Assembly (NCBI RefSeq): GCF_019802045.1
Contig: NZ_JAHVHU010000001.1
Location: 62,001 to 126,000 of the forward strand
Source of the DNA: Membranihabitans marinus
GTDB lineage: Bacteria > Bacteroidota > Bacteroidia > Chitinophagales > Saprospiraceae
Direction of reading: 5' to 3'
Length of the DNA: 64,000 nt
Part shown: piece by piece, positions 28,047 to 35,836 of the stretch
How positions within the stretch are numbered: position 1 is the stretch's first letter
Layout: each line of letters begins with the position of its first letter
Translations under genes and position numbers: made by a program
Notes under the pieces: generated by a model
Databases searched by the model: none
Told to the model about the DNA's origin: nothing
The model's input: only the letters and a program-made list of their open reading frames with translations

Positions 28047-28114
28047 CGGAAATGTAGATAAGCAGACCTACAGCGCAGGTCGAAGAATATAAGCACCGGT
28101 TATTGTCAAAATAC

Positions 28115-28216
28115 CGACCTCAGAGCGGTCGTAATGTATACGTAGACATGACGACTCCTCCGAAATCCAAGAATATGCAAATCATGTGCTAACATAGTTA
28201 TGAACCGCTCTGCGGT
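28115..28216. repeat. REP-like hairpins downstream of the intron
   Basis: CGACCTCAGAGCGGTCG (28115-28131) can fold on itself and is followed by TAATGT. A near copy followed by CAATGT is found at 58598. A second small palindrome ACCGCTCTGCGGT is at 28204-28216. The rest of 28051-28333 shows no gene. Confidence 0.6.
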
Positions 28217-28333
28217 CTAGTGAATCATGCTCCAATAGAGCTTTTATTTGCACTTATTAGGTGCATGTCGGGAGGGAAGGCCTAGATACTACCTAAACAT
28301 TCCAGTGGTGCACTAGTGGACCGATCACACGCG

Positions 28334-28753
28334 TTACCGCTTGCGCATGTTCTTATACCGCTCAAGTATGGTTAGTCTAAATTCACGCTCACCCTGTTCC
28401 ATGAGATACAGCTTTTTATACGATAGAATCTGAGCTGCCTCCTTGTAAAACTCTCGTTTTAAGTCAATCTCTTTGGCATTGCTCTCGAGTGCATTAAACA
28501 GGATCTCTTTTGCTTGGTCATCGGAGGGGTTCTTAACCTGAGATCTTTTTTGACTTCGAATTTCCTGCTGTGCTTTCTCATATTCATTGTAGAGGGGCCA
28601 AAACTTCTCTGCTTCGGACACGCTGAGTTCCATTTTTTCGGTGAGATAGGCTACTTTGTGCGCCTTGATTTTTTCAAACCTTTGATTTTGTGCCGATGTT
28701 GTCAGCCATCCCGTCAGAAGGAGAAGAATAGTCATAGTGAGTGGTTTTAACAT
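28334..28753 (-). CDS. Exported helical protein, Spy/CpxP-like partner of the ECF sigma factor
   Basis: 139 residues. A signal peptide ends near LTTSAQ (about 22). The mature chain is all-helical and highly charged. It carries the LTXXQ-like element LTEKMELSVSEAEKFWPLYNEYE, seen in many Bacteroidota proteins called sensors of ECF-type sigma factors and related to periplasmic Spy/CpxP. It ends in a basic tail. It lies 12 bases after the preceding membrane protein gene in the order sigma factor, membrane protein, exported protein. It is probably the periplasmic input of that switch. The signal is unknown. Confidence 0.7.
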   Translation of the reverse strand: MLKPLTMTILLLLTGWLTTSAQNQRFEKIKAHKVAYLTEKMELSVSEAEKFWPLYNEYEKAQQEIRSQKRSQVKNPSDDQAKEILFNALESNAKEIDLKREFYKEAAQILSYKKLYLMEQGEREFRLTILERYKNMRKR

Positions 28754-28765
28754 GATATTTATATT

Positions 28766-29209
28766 TTATTGAAGGTATAAGAGGTCATCGAAATCATCCA
28801 GGTTTTCCTGAATGTAGGATTGGTAATTCCCCGTTTCGATCGGTACGTCGGGGGAGGATAATTCCCTAACAAAGGACTGAGTCAGCATTTCGAGGTCAAA
28901 GTCCATAATATTCGATTGAATATAGTGTTCCAGGTCTGTCTCGCTGATCGTTGTCTGAGTAGAACCGGAGTGATCTGTCGAATACCACCATGCCACCGAA
29001 ACCACGAGGGCTATGGTTGCTGCGATGCTCCAGATATAATGTGAACGGAAGGATCGTTTTTTCTGTGCAGAATGAATATATTTTCCGTTGGAATCAAAAA
29101 ATTGTCCTTCCAGTTGATTGAAGTAATTCGGAGGGATGTCAAATATCCGTTCTGATTTGATGTCGGTCATTTTATTTGGTATTGGATCCATGGGTTTTTC
29201 CTGGTTCAT
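28766..29209 (-). CDS. Single-pass membrane protein, probable anti-sigma factor
   Basis: 147 residues with one transmembrane helix at about 52-70 (HYIWSIAATIALVVSVAWWY). The N-terminal cytoplasmic part (about 50 residues) contains DIPPNYFNQLEGQFF and the rest is acidic and periplasmic. Its ATG overlaps the stop of the ECF sigma gene by four bases, so translation is coupled. Size, topology and position fit an anti-sigma factor, though no zinc (ZAS) motif is seen, so the call is by context. Confidence 0.65.
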   Translation of the reverse strand: MNQEKPMDPIPNKMTDIKSERIFDIPPNYFNQLEGQFFDSNGKYIHSAQKKRSFRSHYIWSIAATIALVVSVAWWYSTDHSGSTQTTISETDLEHYIQSNIMDFDLEMLTQSFVRELSSPDVPIETGNYQSYIQENLDDFDDLLYLQ

Positions 29210-29757
29210 TCGGAAATAGAATTTTGTTTTACGAAATCTTTGATTTTAGCAACCGCATGATGATACGAGGCTTTTAATGCACCTTCGGTCAACTGCAACA
29301 TGGAGGCTATTTCTCCATATTTAAACTCTTCAAAATACTTTAGCTCAAACACTTGTTTTTGACGCTCCGGCAGACTCGCTACTGCGCGGAGCAGCAGTTG
29401 GTGAATTTTTTCCCCTTTAAAATAGGGGTCAGCAAAAAGGGTGTGGGGTATGATTTCCTCGGCGCGGACAGCAGCTTGTCGCTTATTTTTCTTGATCAAC
29501 TGGAGGGATTCATTGTGTGCGATCCGGTACATCCAGCTTCTCAAACTGGATTCACCACGAAATTTGGATATGCTTTTATAGACTTTCATAAAAGTGTTTT
29601 GTAGAACATCATCAGTATTTTCATGCGTAATAACAATTTTTCGAATATAACCATAGAGCTCCCGATGGTATCGGTCAAAAATGATTTTGAAGCCGGTGTC
29701 CCTGGAATCAGGATGACGTATTAATCGTAAAAGCTCCTGGTCGTTGATTTCTTCCAC
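29206..29757 (-). CDS. ECF-type sigma-70 family RNA polymerase sigma factor
   Basis: 183 residues. Region 2 (about 15-90) carries ITHENTDDVLQNTFMKVYKS and FRGESSLRSWMYRIAHNESL, and region 4 (about 120-175) carries the helix-turn-helix LPERQKQVFELKYFEEFKYG followed by EIASMLQLTEGALKASYHHA. This is the standard two-domain ECF sigma. It leads a three-gene minus-strand operon with a membrane protein and an exported Spy-like protein, so it likely responds to an envelope signal. Confidence 0.95.
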   Translation of the reverse strand: MEEINDQELLRLIRHPDSRDTGFKIIFDRYHRELYGYIRKIVITHENTDDVLQNTFMKVYKSISKFRGESSLRSWMYRIAHNESLQLIKKNKRQAAVRAEEIIPHTLFADPYFKGEKIHQLLLRAVASLPERQKQVFELKYFEEFKYGEIASMLQLTEGALKASYHHAVAKIKDFVKQNSISE

Positions 29758-29889
29758 ATGTGTTGTATTAGATGAAAATAAATGATTACTTCATTATTTC
29801 CCCGGTAACTATAGCGTAGATGTCCGGAATCGGAAAAGGTTTAATCGGCAGTTCCACTATTTTGGTGCTATGCTTTGCCTTAAGTTTTA

Positions 29890-29897
29890 TAAATTTG
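29890..29897 (+). promoter_or_regulatory. Candidate -7 box for the acyltransferase-ligA operon
   Basis: TAAATTTG is an exact TAnnTTTG match 28 bases before the ATG at 29925. Possible -33 TTTG words lie at 29861 and 29874, at poor spacing. Confidence 0.4.
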
Positions 29898-29924
29898 GAC
29901 ATAAAATATATATAAATCACCGCT

Positions 29925-30491
29925 ATGCATATAAAACAGGTCATCGCAAAAAAAATCTTGGCACTATTTGGCTGGGAAGTGACCGGTGATGCACCCTGTA
30001 CTGAAAAAGGGCTGTTTGTCGTGGCTCCTCATACCCACTGGCAAGATTTTCCGCTGGGGCTGCTGGTTCGTCAATACCTGGGACTGAATGTACGATTTAT
30101 CGCTAAAAAATCACTTTTTTCCGGGGTAAAAGGCCGTGTTTTCCGTTTACTGGGTGGGTATCCGGTGGATCGCAGCCGCAGCCAGGGATATGTACAGTCT
30201 GTGGCCGCTATCTTTGATCAACACGAACGGTTTTATATAGCCATTGCACCGGAAGGTACACGAAGAAAAGTAGAGCGACTGAAAACTGGTTTTTATTATA
30301 TAGCGCTGGAAGCACAAGTACCCATGTATCTGACAGCTTTTGATTACAGTAAGAAAAAGGTGCACATCACCGGACCAGTATGGCCTGATCCTTCGAATGA
30401 GAATCAGTTTGATGATATCAGTGCACATTTTAGTGGGGTTCAGGGACGTGTTCCTGCCTATAGTTTTACCAAAATAAACGAAAAAGAATGA
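29925..30491 (+). CDS. 1-acyl-sn-glycerol-3-phosphate acyltransferase-like protein (PlsC family)
   Basis: 188 residues. The acyltransferase motif HX4D is present as HTHWQD (H36 to D41), followed by FIAKKSLFSG and then APEGTRRK (motif III). The chain is shorter than classical PlsC (about 240) and belongs to the short cytoplasmic-face membrane-associated type. It transfers acyl groups onto lysophosphatidate or a related acceptor. Its stop overlaps the ligA start by four bases, so the two form an operon. Confidence 0.88.
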   Translation: MHIKQVIAKKILALFGWEVTGDAPCTEKGLFVVAPHTHWQDFPLGLLVRQYLGLNVRFIAKKSLFSGVKGRVFRLLGGYPVDRSRSQGYVQSVAAIFDQHERFYIAIAPEGTRRKVERLKTGFYYIALEAQVPMYLTAFDYSKKKVHITGPVWPDPSNENQFDDISAHFSGVQGRVPAYSFTKINEKE

Positions 30492-32590
30492 CCATGCCCG
30501 AAAAACATCCTTACCGAGAGAAGACTCGGTACTTTCTGGATCTGGAGAATGCTTCCGGTTTAACTCATAAGGAGTATGATGACTTGTTGGATGTGCTCCG
30601 ATATCATGAACGAAAGTATTATGTCGATAATGACCCCCAATTGGCTGATTCGGAATATGATCAGTTGTTTAAAAAAGCAGAGGAGGCGGAGGCCTTGCAT
30701 CCCGAATGGCTGACGGCGATGAGTCCCACACAACGGGTCGGTTCTGATCGGCCGGATGGTCAGAATACAATTCAGCACCTTAGTCCGATGTTATCCTTGG
30801 CCAATTCTTATAATGAAGCAGATCTAATGGATTTTGATAAGTCGGTGCGAAAACTCCTCGGAGACAAGGAGAATATAGAATATACGGTCGAGCCAAAGTT
30901 TGATGGTGGAAGCATTGTTGTGGTTTATGAGAATAACAAGTTGATTACTGCAGCAACACGGGGTGACGGGTACATTGGGGAGGATATCACGGGGAATATC
31001 CGGACGTTGCGCACGGTTCCTTTATCGGCAGACTTTGGTGCATCAGGTCTGGATCGCGTCGAACTGCGCGGAGAAGCATTGATTCCAAAAGATCGGTTTG
31101 AGGAAATTAATGCCCGTCGTGAAGAGGCTGGAGAAGATCTTTTCGCAAATCCACGAAATGCAGCCACGGGTGGCCTCCGCATGAAAGATCCCGCCGATAC
31201 AGCAAAACGGGGAATCGAGGCTTTTTTTTATCAAATCGCACACATGGAAGGTAGTCCGGTGGACGAGGAGGTGACTAATAGTCATTTTGCCCGCATTCGA
31301 TTGTTGAAGGAATTGGGGTTTAAAGTTCCCGTGGATGGCATTAAAAAGTGTCAAACCATAGAAGAAGTAGCACGTTTTTGTGAAGAATGGGAAGCACAGC
31401 GGGAGGCGTACGGTTATGAAATCGATGGGATGGTTGTCAAAGTGGATCGTCTGGATTATCAGGAGCAGCTCGGTAGTACCAGTCACCATCCGCGGTGGGC
31501 GATGGCTTACAAATTCAAAGCAAAACAAGCGACCAGTACGCTTGAGGAAGTCCAGTATCAAGTGGGTAAGATCGGAACGATCACACCTGTCGCAAAAATT
31601 ACGCCGACCCAACTTGCCGGAGTGACAATATCTTCGGTTTCCCTGCACAACGAAGATTTTATAAAGAGTAAAGATATTCGTCTGGGTGATCAGGTTCTTC
31701 TGGAGCGTGCCGGTGATGTGATTCCGTATATTGTGAAATCATTTTCTGAGTTGAGGAATGGATCGGAAAAGGTGATTCAGTTTCCGGAAAATTGCCCGAT
31801 CTGTGATACCGCATTAGTGCGGGAAGAAGAGGAGGCTGCCTGGCGATGTCCCAACATCAACTGCAAAGCACAGGTGCTTCAGCGCATCATTTATCATGTG
31901 TCCAAAGGGGCGATGGATATTGACGGGTTTGGCAAAGCACTGGTGGAGACATTCTACGAAAAGGGATGGCTGCGTAATATTAGTGACGTGTACAATCTGG
32001 ATTATGATCAAATCCGGAATTTGGAAGGGTTTGGAGAGAAATCGGTTCAGAATCTTAGGAAAAGCATCGAAGCGGCCAAGAACAATTCATTGACCCGCAT
32101 CATCACCAGTCTGAGTATACATCACGTGGGAAAGAAGGTGTCATCCATTATTGCTGCTGAAATAAGTTCATTATTTGAACTGCAAGAATGGACACAAGAG
32201 GATTTCATAGCCATCAAAGACATCGGCCCCGTAGTGGCAAAAAATATCCATGAATTCTTTTCTGTGCCTGAAAATGTCAAGATTCTTCGACGAATGGAAG
32301 AATTGGGCGTTGATATGAGTCAGAAAGATTCGGATAAACCACTGGATATCGCTGAAGACGCTCCCTTGACTGGAAAAACTATTCTTTTTACGGGTAGTTT
32401 ACAATCTATGACCCGGGCGGAGGCCAAGAAAATGGCCGAGAAAAATGGCGGTAAAACGATTTCTGCGGTGAGCGGTAACCTGGATATTTTGGTGGTGGGG
32501 GCAAATGCAGGTTCCAAATTGAAAAAAGCAAAGGAAATGGGGACGGTCGATATATTGACGGAGGATGCATTCAGGGAATTGGTGGGGTAA
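30488..32590 (+). CDS. ligA: NAD-dependent DNA ligase
   Basis: 700 residues, slightly longer than the usual 670. Adenylation-domain active lysine is K137 in EPKFDGGS. An NAD-binding Ia domain (YHERKYYVDNDPQLADSEYD) is at the N-terminus. Zinc finger CPIC...CPNINC lies near 437-460, a helix-hairpin-helix region near 480-600 (FGKALVETFYEK, GFGEKSVQNL), and a C-terminal BRCT domain from about 628 (LTGKTILFTGSLQSM). It joins Okazaki fragments. The start overlaps the preceding acyltransferase gene. Confidence 0.98.
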   Translation: MTMPEKHPYREKTRYFLDLENASGLTHKEYDDLLDVLRYHERKYYVDNDPQLADSEYDQLFKKAEEAEALHPEWLTAMSPTQRVGSDRPDGQNTIQHLSPMLSLANSYNEADLMDFDKSVRKLLGDKENIEYTVEPKFDGGSIVVVYENNKLITAATRGDGYIGEDITGNIRTLRTVPLSADFGASGLDRVELRGEALIPKDRFEEINARREEAGEDLFANPRNAATGGLRMKDPADTAKRGIEAFFYQIAHMEGSPVDEEVTNSHFARIRLLKELGFKVPVDGIKKCQTIEEVARFCEEWEAQREAYGYEIDGMVVKVDRLDYQEQLGSTSHHPRWAMAYKFKAKQATSTLEEVQYQVGKIGTITPVAKITPTQLAGVTISSVSLHNEDFIKSKDIRLGDQVLLERAGDVIPYIVKSFSELRNGSEKVIQFPENCPICDTALVREEEEAAWRCPNINCKAQVLQRIIYHVSKGAMDIDGFGKALVETFYEKGWLRNISDVYNLDYDQIRNLEGFGEKSVQNLRKSIEAAKNNSLTRIITSLSIHHVGKKVSSIIAAEISSLFELQEWTQEDFIAIKDIGPVVAKNIHEFFSVPENVKILRRMEELGVDMSQKDSDKPLDIAEDAPLTGKTILFTGSLQSMTRAEAKKMAEKNGGKTISAVSGNLDILVVGANAGSKLKKAKEMGTVDILTEDAFRELVG

Positions 32591-32711
32591 ACAAGTGGAT
32601 CACTGACGACGGACGGTGATTGTAGTATATGATTGGGTAGAAGTCTGCGATAGCCCGTGGGTACCACCATAACGCTTAGTGTTTCAATGACAGGATGATA
32701 AAACGTGATTT

Positions 32712-33365
32712 ATGAATTTTTCAAAGTGTGGGTTTGTATTGGTGTTTAGCTTTCTATATGCATGGGGAGCCGGCACCGCACTATTTGCCCAGCAATACCT
32801 GGAAGAAGCGGGTGATGGAGGGGTCCGACTGGTAGATGTGATGACGCTGGATTCCACTTTTTTACTCGATATCCGATATGCGACCACCAATAATTTCACG
32901 GGCGAACAGATGTATGACTGCGGGAAGTGTTACTTGCGGGAGCCGGTCGCTGAATTGCTGATTGAGGCTCACAAAGAGTTTAAAAAAGCAGGATACCGGA
33001 TTAAACTGTTTGATTGTTACCGGCCCCGGCCCATTCAGTATAAGCTGTGGGAATCTGTTCCGGATCCGCGGTATGTAGCCCGTCCGTGGAAGGGTTCGGT
33101 GCACAATCGGGGTGGGGCGGTGGATCTTACTTTGGTGGATTCGACAGGCAAAGAACTGGAAATGGGTACCCCTTATGACTTTTTTGGTGAGCGAGCGCAT
33201 CAGGATTTTAAGGATCTGCCGGCAGATATTCTTCAGCATAGATCACTGCTCACGGAAACCCTGCGCAAGTATCATTTCTCGCCCATTCGCACGGAATGGT
33301 GGCATTTTGATTACAACAAAAATAAATTGTATCCATTATCTGATTTGGTCTGGGATTGCAATTGA
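32712..33365 (+). CDS. D-alanyl-D-alanine dipeptidase, VanX/DdpX family (M15D)
   Basis: 217 residues with a signal peptide ending near ALFAQ (about 26). The zinc site is H131 in SVHNRGGAVD with D138, and H198 in EWWHFDY, with the general base E195. R104 in FDCYRP matches the substrate-stabilising arginine. It cleaves D-Ala-D-Ala in the periplasm, probably for peptidoglycan recycling rather than glycopeptide resistance: no vanHA genes are nearby. The MoxR gene follows after 53 bases. Confidence 0.92.
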   Translation: MNFSKCGFVLVFSFLYAWGAGTALFAQQYLEEAGDGGVRLVDVMTLDSTFLLDIRYATTNNFTGEQMYDCGKCYLREPVAELLIEAHKEFKKAGYRIKLFDCYRPRPIQYKLWESVPDPRYVARPWKGSVHNRGGAVDLTLVDSTGKELEMGTPYDFFGERAHQDFKDLPADILQHRSLLTETLRKYHFSPIRTEWWHFDYNKNKLYPLSDLVWDCN

Positions 33366-33418
33366 ATCCTTGTATATTCGTTCTTTCCACCAGGGCTATT
33401 AAAAAACAACATAAATTT

Positions 33419-34390
33419 ATGCAAGAAGTAAAACAATCATCTGGAAAAGAAGCGGTCGATGAACTATCCAGAAAATACACTTTACTCCGAAAAGAAATAG
33501 GAAAAATCATTGTCGGACAGGATAAAGTGGTCGAGACTGTGATTATTTCGTTATTTAGCAATGGGCACAGTTTGCTCGTAGGCGTGCCCGGACTAGCTAA
33601 AACCTTGTTGGTGAGTACCATTTCCGATGTGCTGGATCTGGATTTTAAACGGATTCAGTTTACACCGGACTTAATGCCTTCGGATATTACTGGGTCAGAA
33701 ATATTAGGTGACAATCGCCAGTTCCAGTTTAACCAGGGGCCAATATTTTCCAATATTGTGTTGGCTGATGAGATTAACCGGACTCCGCCCAAGACGCAGG
33801 CTGCATTGCTGGAGGCCATGCAGGAGCGATCGGTCACGGTAGCTGGTGAAAACTTTCCATTGCCACAGCCCTTTTTTGTACTGGCCACCCAAAACCCTAT
33901 TGAGCAGGAAGGAACCTATCCCTTGCCTGAAGCTCAGCTGGATCGATTTATGTTTAATATACCTTTGCAATATCCCAGCTATGAGGAGGAACTGCAGGTA
34001 GTGAAAGCGACCACCGGAACCCATGCCATGGACTTGGATCAGATTTTAAATGGCAAAGAAATTCAATTTTTTCAAAAATTGATCCGTCAAATACCTCTGG
34101 CAGATAATGTGCTGGAATATGCCGTTCGATTGGTTCATAAGACACGGCCGGAAGGCGAGCAAAGTCCGGATGTCGTCAAGGAGTATATCCAATGGGGGGC
34201 AGGTCCCCGGGCGTCGCAGTATTTGGTGTTGGGTGCAAAATGTCATGCGGCTATCCATGGAAAATACTCTCCCGATATCGAGGACGTACAGGCCATTGCG
34301 GATTACGTGTTGCGACATCGGATCGTAAAGAATTACAAGGCCGAAGCAGAAGGTCTGTCCGAAGAAGATATTATTCGGCAATTGTTGTAA
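33419..34390 (+). CDS. MoxR-family AAA+ ATPase
   Basis: The ATG at 33419 (MQEVKQSSGKEAVDELSRK) is preferred: 21 earlier codons overlap the dipeptidase end and look like accidental translation. The protein is 323 residues. Walker A GVPGLAKT (55-62), Walker B VLADEINRTPP and sensor-1 ATQNPIEQEGTYPLPEAQLD (arginine in DRF) are all visible. MoxR proteins act as chaperones in metal-centre or complex assembly and usually lie with DUF58 and BatA genes. Here a BatA-like gene is 9 kb away on the other strand. The stop is followed by a gap of 71 bases before DUF4837. Confidence 0.95.
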   Translation: MQEVKQSSGKEAVDELSRKYTLLRKEIGKIIVGQDKVVETVIISLFSNGHSLLVGVPGLAKTLLVSTISDVLDLDFKRIQFTPDLMPSDITGSEILGDNRQFQFNQGPIFSNIVLADEINRTPPKTQAALLEAMQERSVTVAGENFPLPQPFFVLATQNPIEQEGTYPLPEAQLDRFMFNIPLQYPSYEEELQVVKATTGTHAMDLDQILNGKEIQFFQKLIRQIPLADNVLEYAVRLVHKTRPEGEQSPDVVKEYIQWGAGPRASQYLVLGAKCHAAIHGKYSPDIEDVQAIADYVLRHRIVKNYKAEAEGLSEEDIIRQLL

Positions 34391-34461
34391 ATGCTCAGAG
34401 CAAGTAGATTTTCTGGGACATACACCAAAATGCTTCATTTGGGCATCTTAGAGGATGAAAG

Positions 34462-35544
34462 TTGAATTTTATGTGTATACCTAATGCTCCGTATTTATTT
34501 CCACTTTACTTTGTGATTTTCGTCTCTTCTATCCTGGTGGGATGTGGTGACAGTAGTGAGTATCGAGGAGATATCAAGCCATCCTCGATGGGTAAAATAT
34601 ATCAGGTGAACACGTTAGTCTCCCCCGAAGTGTTTAATTCTGATGTGATCGATACCTTTGATTACCGCTATGGCCGGGCCTATCCCATACTTCCTCAGCC
34701 AGAACCCTATTTTGAATTGCGTTATTATGAAGCCAGGGATCTGGATGAGCAACCGCTTCTAAGAAACTTGAAATGTTTTCTTGTATTGGCCGATATGAGT
34801 ATCGATGATGAGCTCACCCGTATGGTTCGCAGAGATTTCCGGGAATCCATTGATTTTAAAGATCCCGGGGTCAAGATCGGTCAGGATAAATGGGCCAGAG
34901 ACCAATTGATTATATACATTTATGCCCCGGATCAGGCATCTCTGATCAAAGAAATCAACCGGAGTTATCTGACTATTTCAAATCGGATTGAGCAGTTTTA
35001 TCAGGGTATGATTCAATCGACGGTCTATGTTCAGGGCCAAAATAAGATGATTCAGGACACCTTGAAGCAAAAGTTTCAAATTGACATGAAAATTCCGGCA
35101 GATTACACGACAGCCCTTGTGGCGGATTCACTAATCTGGTTGCGGCAGGAAGTACCGGAAATCAGCCGCTCTATCATGGTTGCCCGGTTTCCATACAAGA
35201 GTCAGGATCAGTTCTCTAAGGAAGGAATCATACAGATGCGGAACAGGATGGGTGAATATATTTCTTCCACGGTATCGGGTACTTATATGCGGGTTAATGC
35301 GACCGATTTGCCCATGTTTACAGAATCCACAGAGATCAACGGACAATATGCGGTAAAAGCAGATGGGATCTGGGAAATCGTCGGGGATTTCCTGGGAGGT
35401 TCTTTTGTATCCTATCTTCTGCTGGATGAAGAACAACAGGAAGTTGTTTTTATAGACGGGTTTGTCTATTCACCGGAGAAAAAGAAAAAGCTGTCCATGG
35501 TTTATTTGGATTATATTCTCAGGCAGACGAAGCTAAGTGAGTAG
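34462..35544 (+). CDS. DUF4837 family lipoprotein
   Basis: 360 residues. The N-terminal hydrophobic segment ends ILVGCGDSSE (Cys about 28), a lipobox, so the protein is anchored in the membrane. The mature part shows the DUF4837 pattern with two similar halves (LIIYIYAPDQASLIKEINRS and a later ISRSIMVARFPYKSQDQFS) and ends in a helical tail. It is a conserved Bacteroidota envelope protein without known activity. It lies downstream of the MoxR gene and may share its transcript. Confidence 0.83.
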   Translation: MNFMCIPNAPYLFPLYFVIFVSSILVGCGDSSEYRGDIKPSSMGKIYQVNTLVSPEVFNSDVIDTFDYRYGRAYPILPQPEPYFELRYYEARDLDEQPLLRNLKCFLVLADMSIDDELTRMVRRDFRESIDFKDPGVKIGQDKWARDQLIIYIYAPDQASLIKEINRSYLTISNRIEQFYQGMIQSTVYVQGQNKMIQDTLKQKFQIDMKIPADYTTALVADSLIWLRQEVPEISRSIMVARFPYKSQDQFSKEGIIQMRNRMGEYISSTVSGTYMRVNATDLPMFTESTEINGQYAVKADGIWEIVGDFLGGSFVSYLLLDEEQQEVVFIDGFVYSPEKKKKLSMVYLDYILRQTKLSE

Positions 35545-35556
35545 ATGCTGAGGGGT

Positions 35557-35720
35557 AGATCGCTCCGCTTTTAGGAACCATAGGCGTCAAACTCCTACCA
35601 GTTTTTAGTGCGGGTGGGAAACGGTGGAAGCGATCTGGTGATGGGAAGCTTAGAGGGGCTTGCAGCTGACCTTCCTAAGACTGTGCACGCACCCGCCTGA
35701 GGAAGGATTTTTCAGTTTTT
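35557..35720 (+). ncRNA. Candidate structured RNA of unknown class ending in a T-rich hairpin
   Basis: AGATCGCT (35557-35564) pairs perfectly with AGCGATCT (35629-35636). Inside it CCGC pairs with GCGG and TAGGA with TCCTA. GCGGGTG (35610-35616) also complements CACCCGC (35690-35696), a possible pseudoknot. CCTTCCT (35670-35676) then pairs with AGGAAGG (35700-35706), followed by ATTTTTCAGTTTTT, like a terminator. It matches no riboswitch or SRP motif that I recognise. The whole sits between DUF4837 and a CHU_C gene. Confidence 0.45.
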
Positions 35721-35836
35721 CTTCCTGCAGGTTCATTGATACTTTTTTAACGGGATTTACACACATCCCCACCTGGCACCGTATCATCTTTTTGGACATG
35801 ACGGAAATAATGCCAAATTTTGAATTACCTTGAAAT

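Larger units (their letters stand above)
26031..28050 (+). mobile_element. Group II intron (retroelement) with internal reverse transcriptase
   Basis: The RT gene sits inside a long structured leader and is followed at once by a domain V-like hairpin. The leader text has the look of known Bacteroidota group II introns (GTGCAAGTCCATGA, ACCGGAGCTTTAGGCATTAG, GTTACTGTCCGGTC). The 5' end is put at GTGGGGAATA (26031), a form of the intron start G-T-G-y-G, and the 3' end near 28050 after domain VI. Both ends are estimates. It lies between genes and interrupts none I can identify. The element copies itself through an RNA intermediate and the encoded maturase. Confidence 0.8.

Noticed and set aside
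35557-35720. SRP RNA, cobalamin riboswitch or RNase P in this stretch
   Set aside because: None of the conserved motifs (GGAAGG-AGCA loop, cobalamin box, P4 core) is present.
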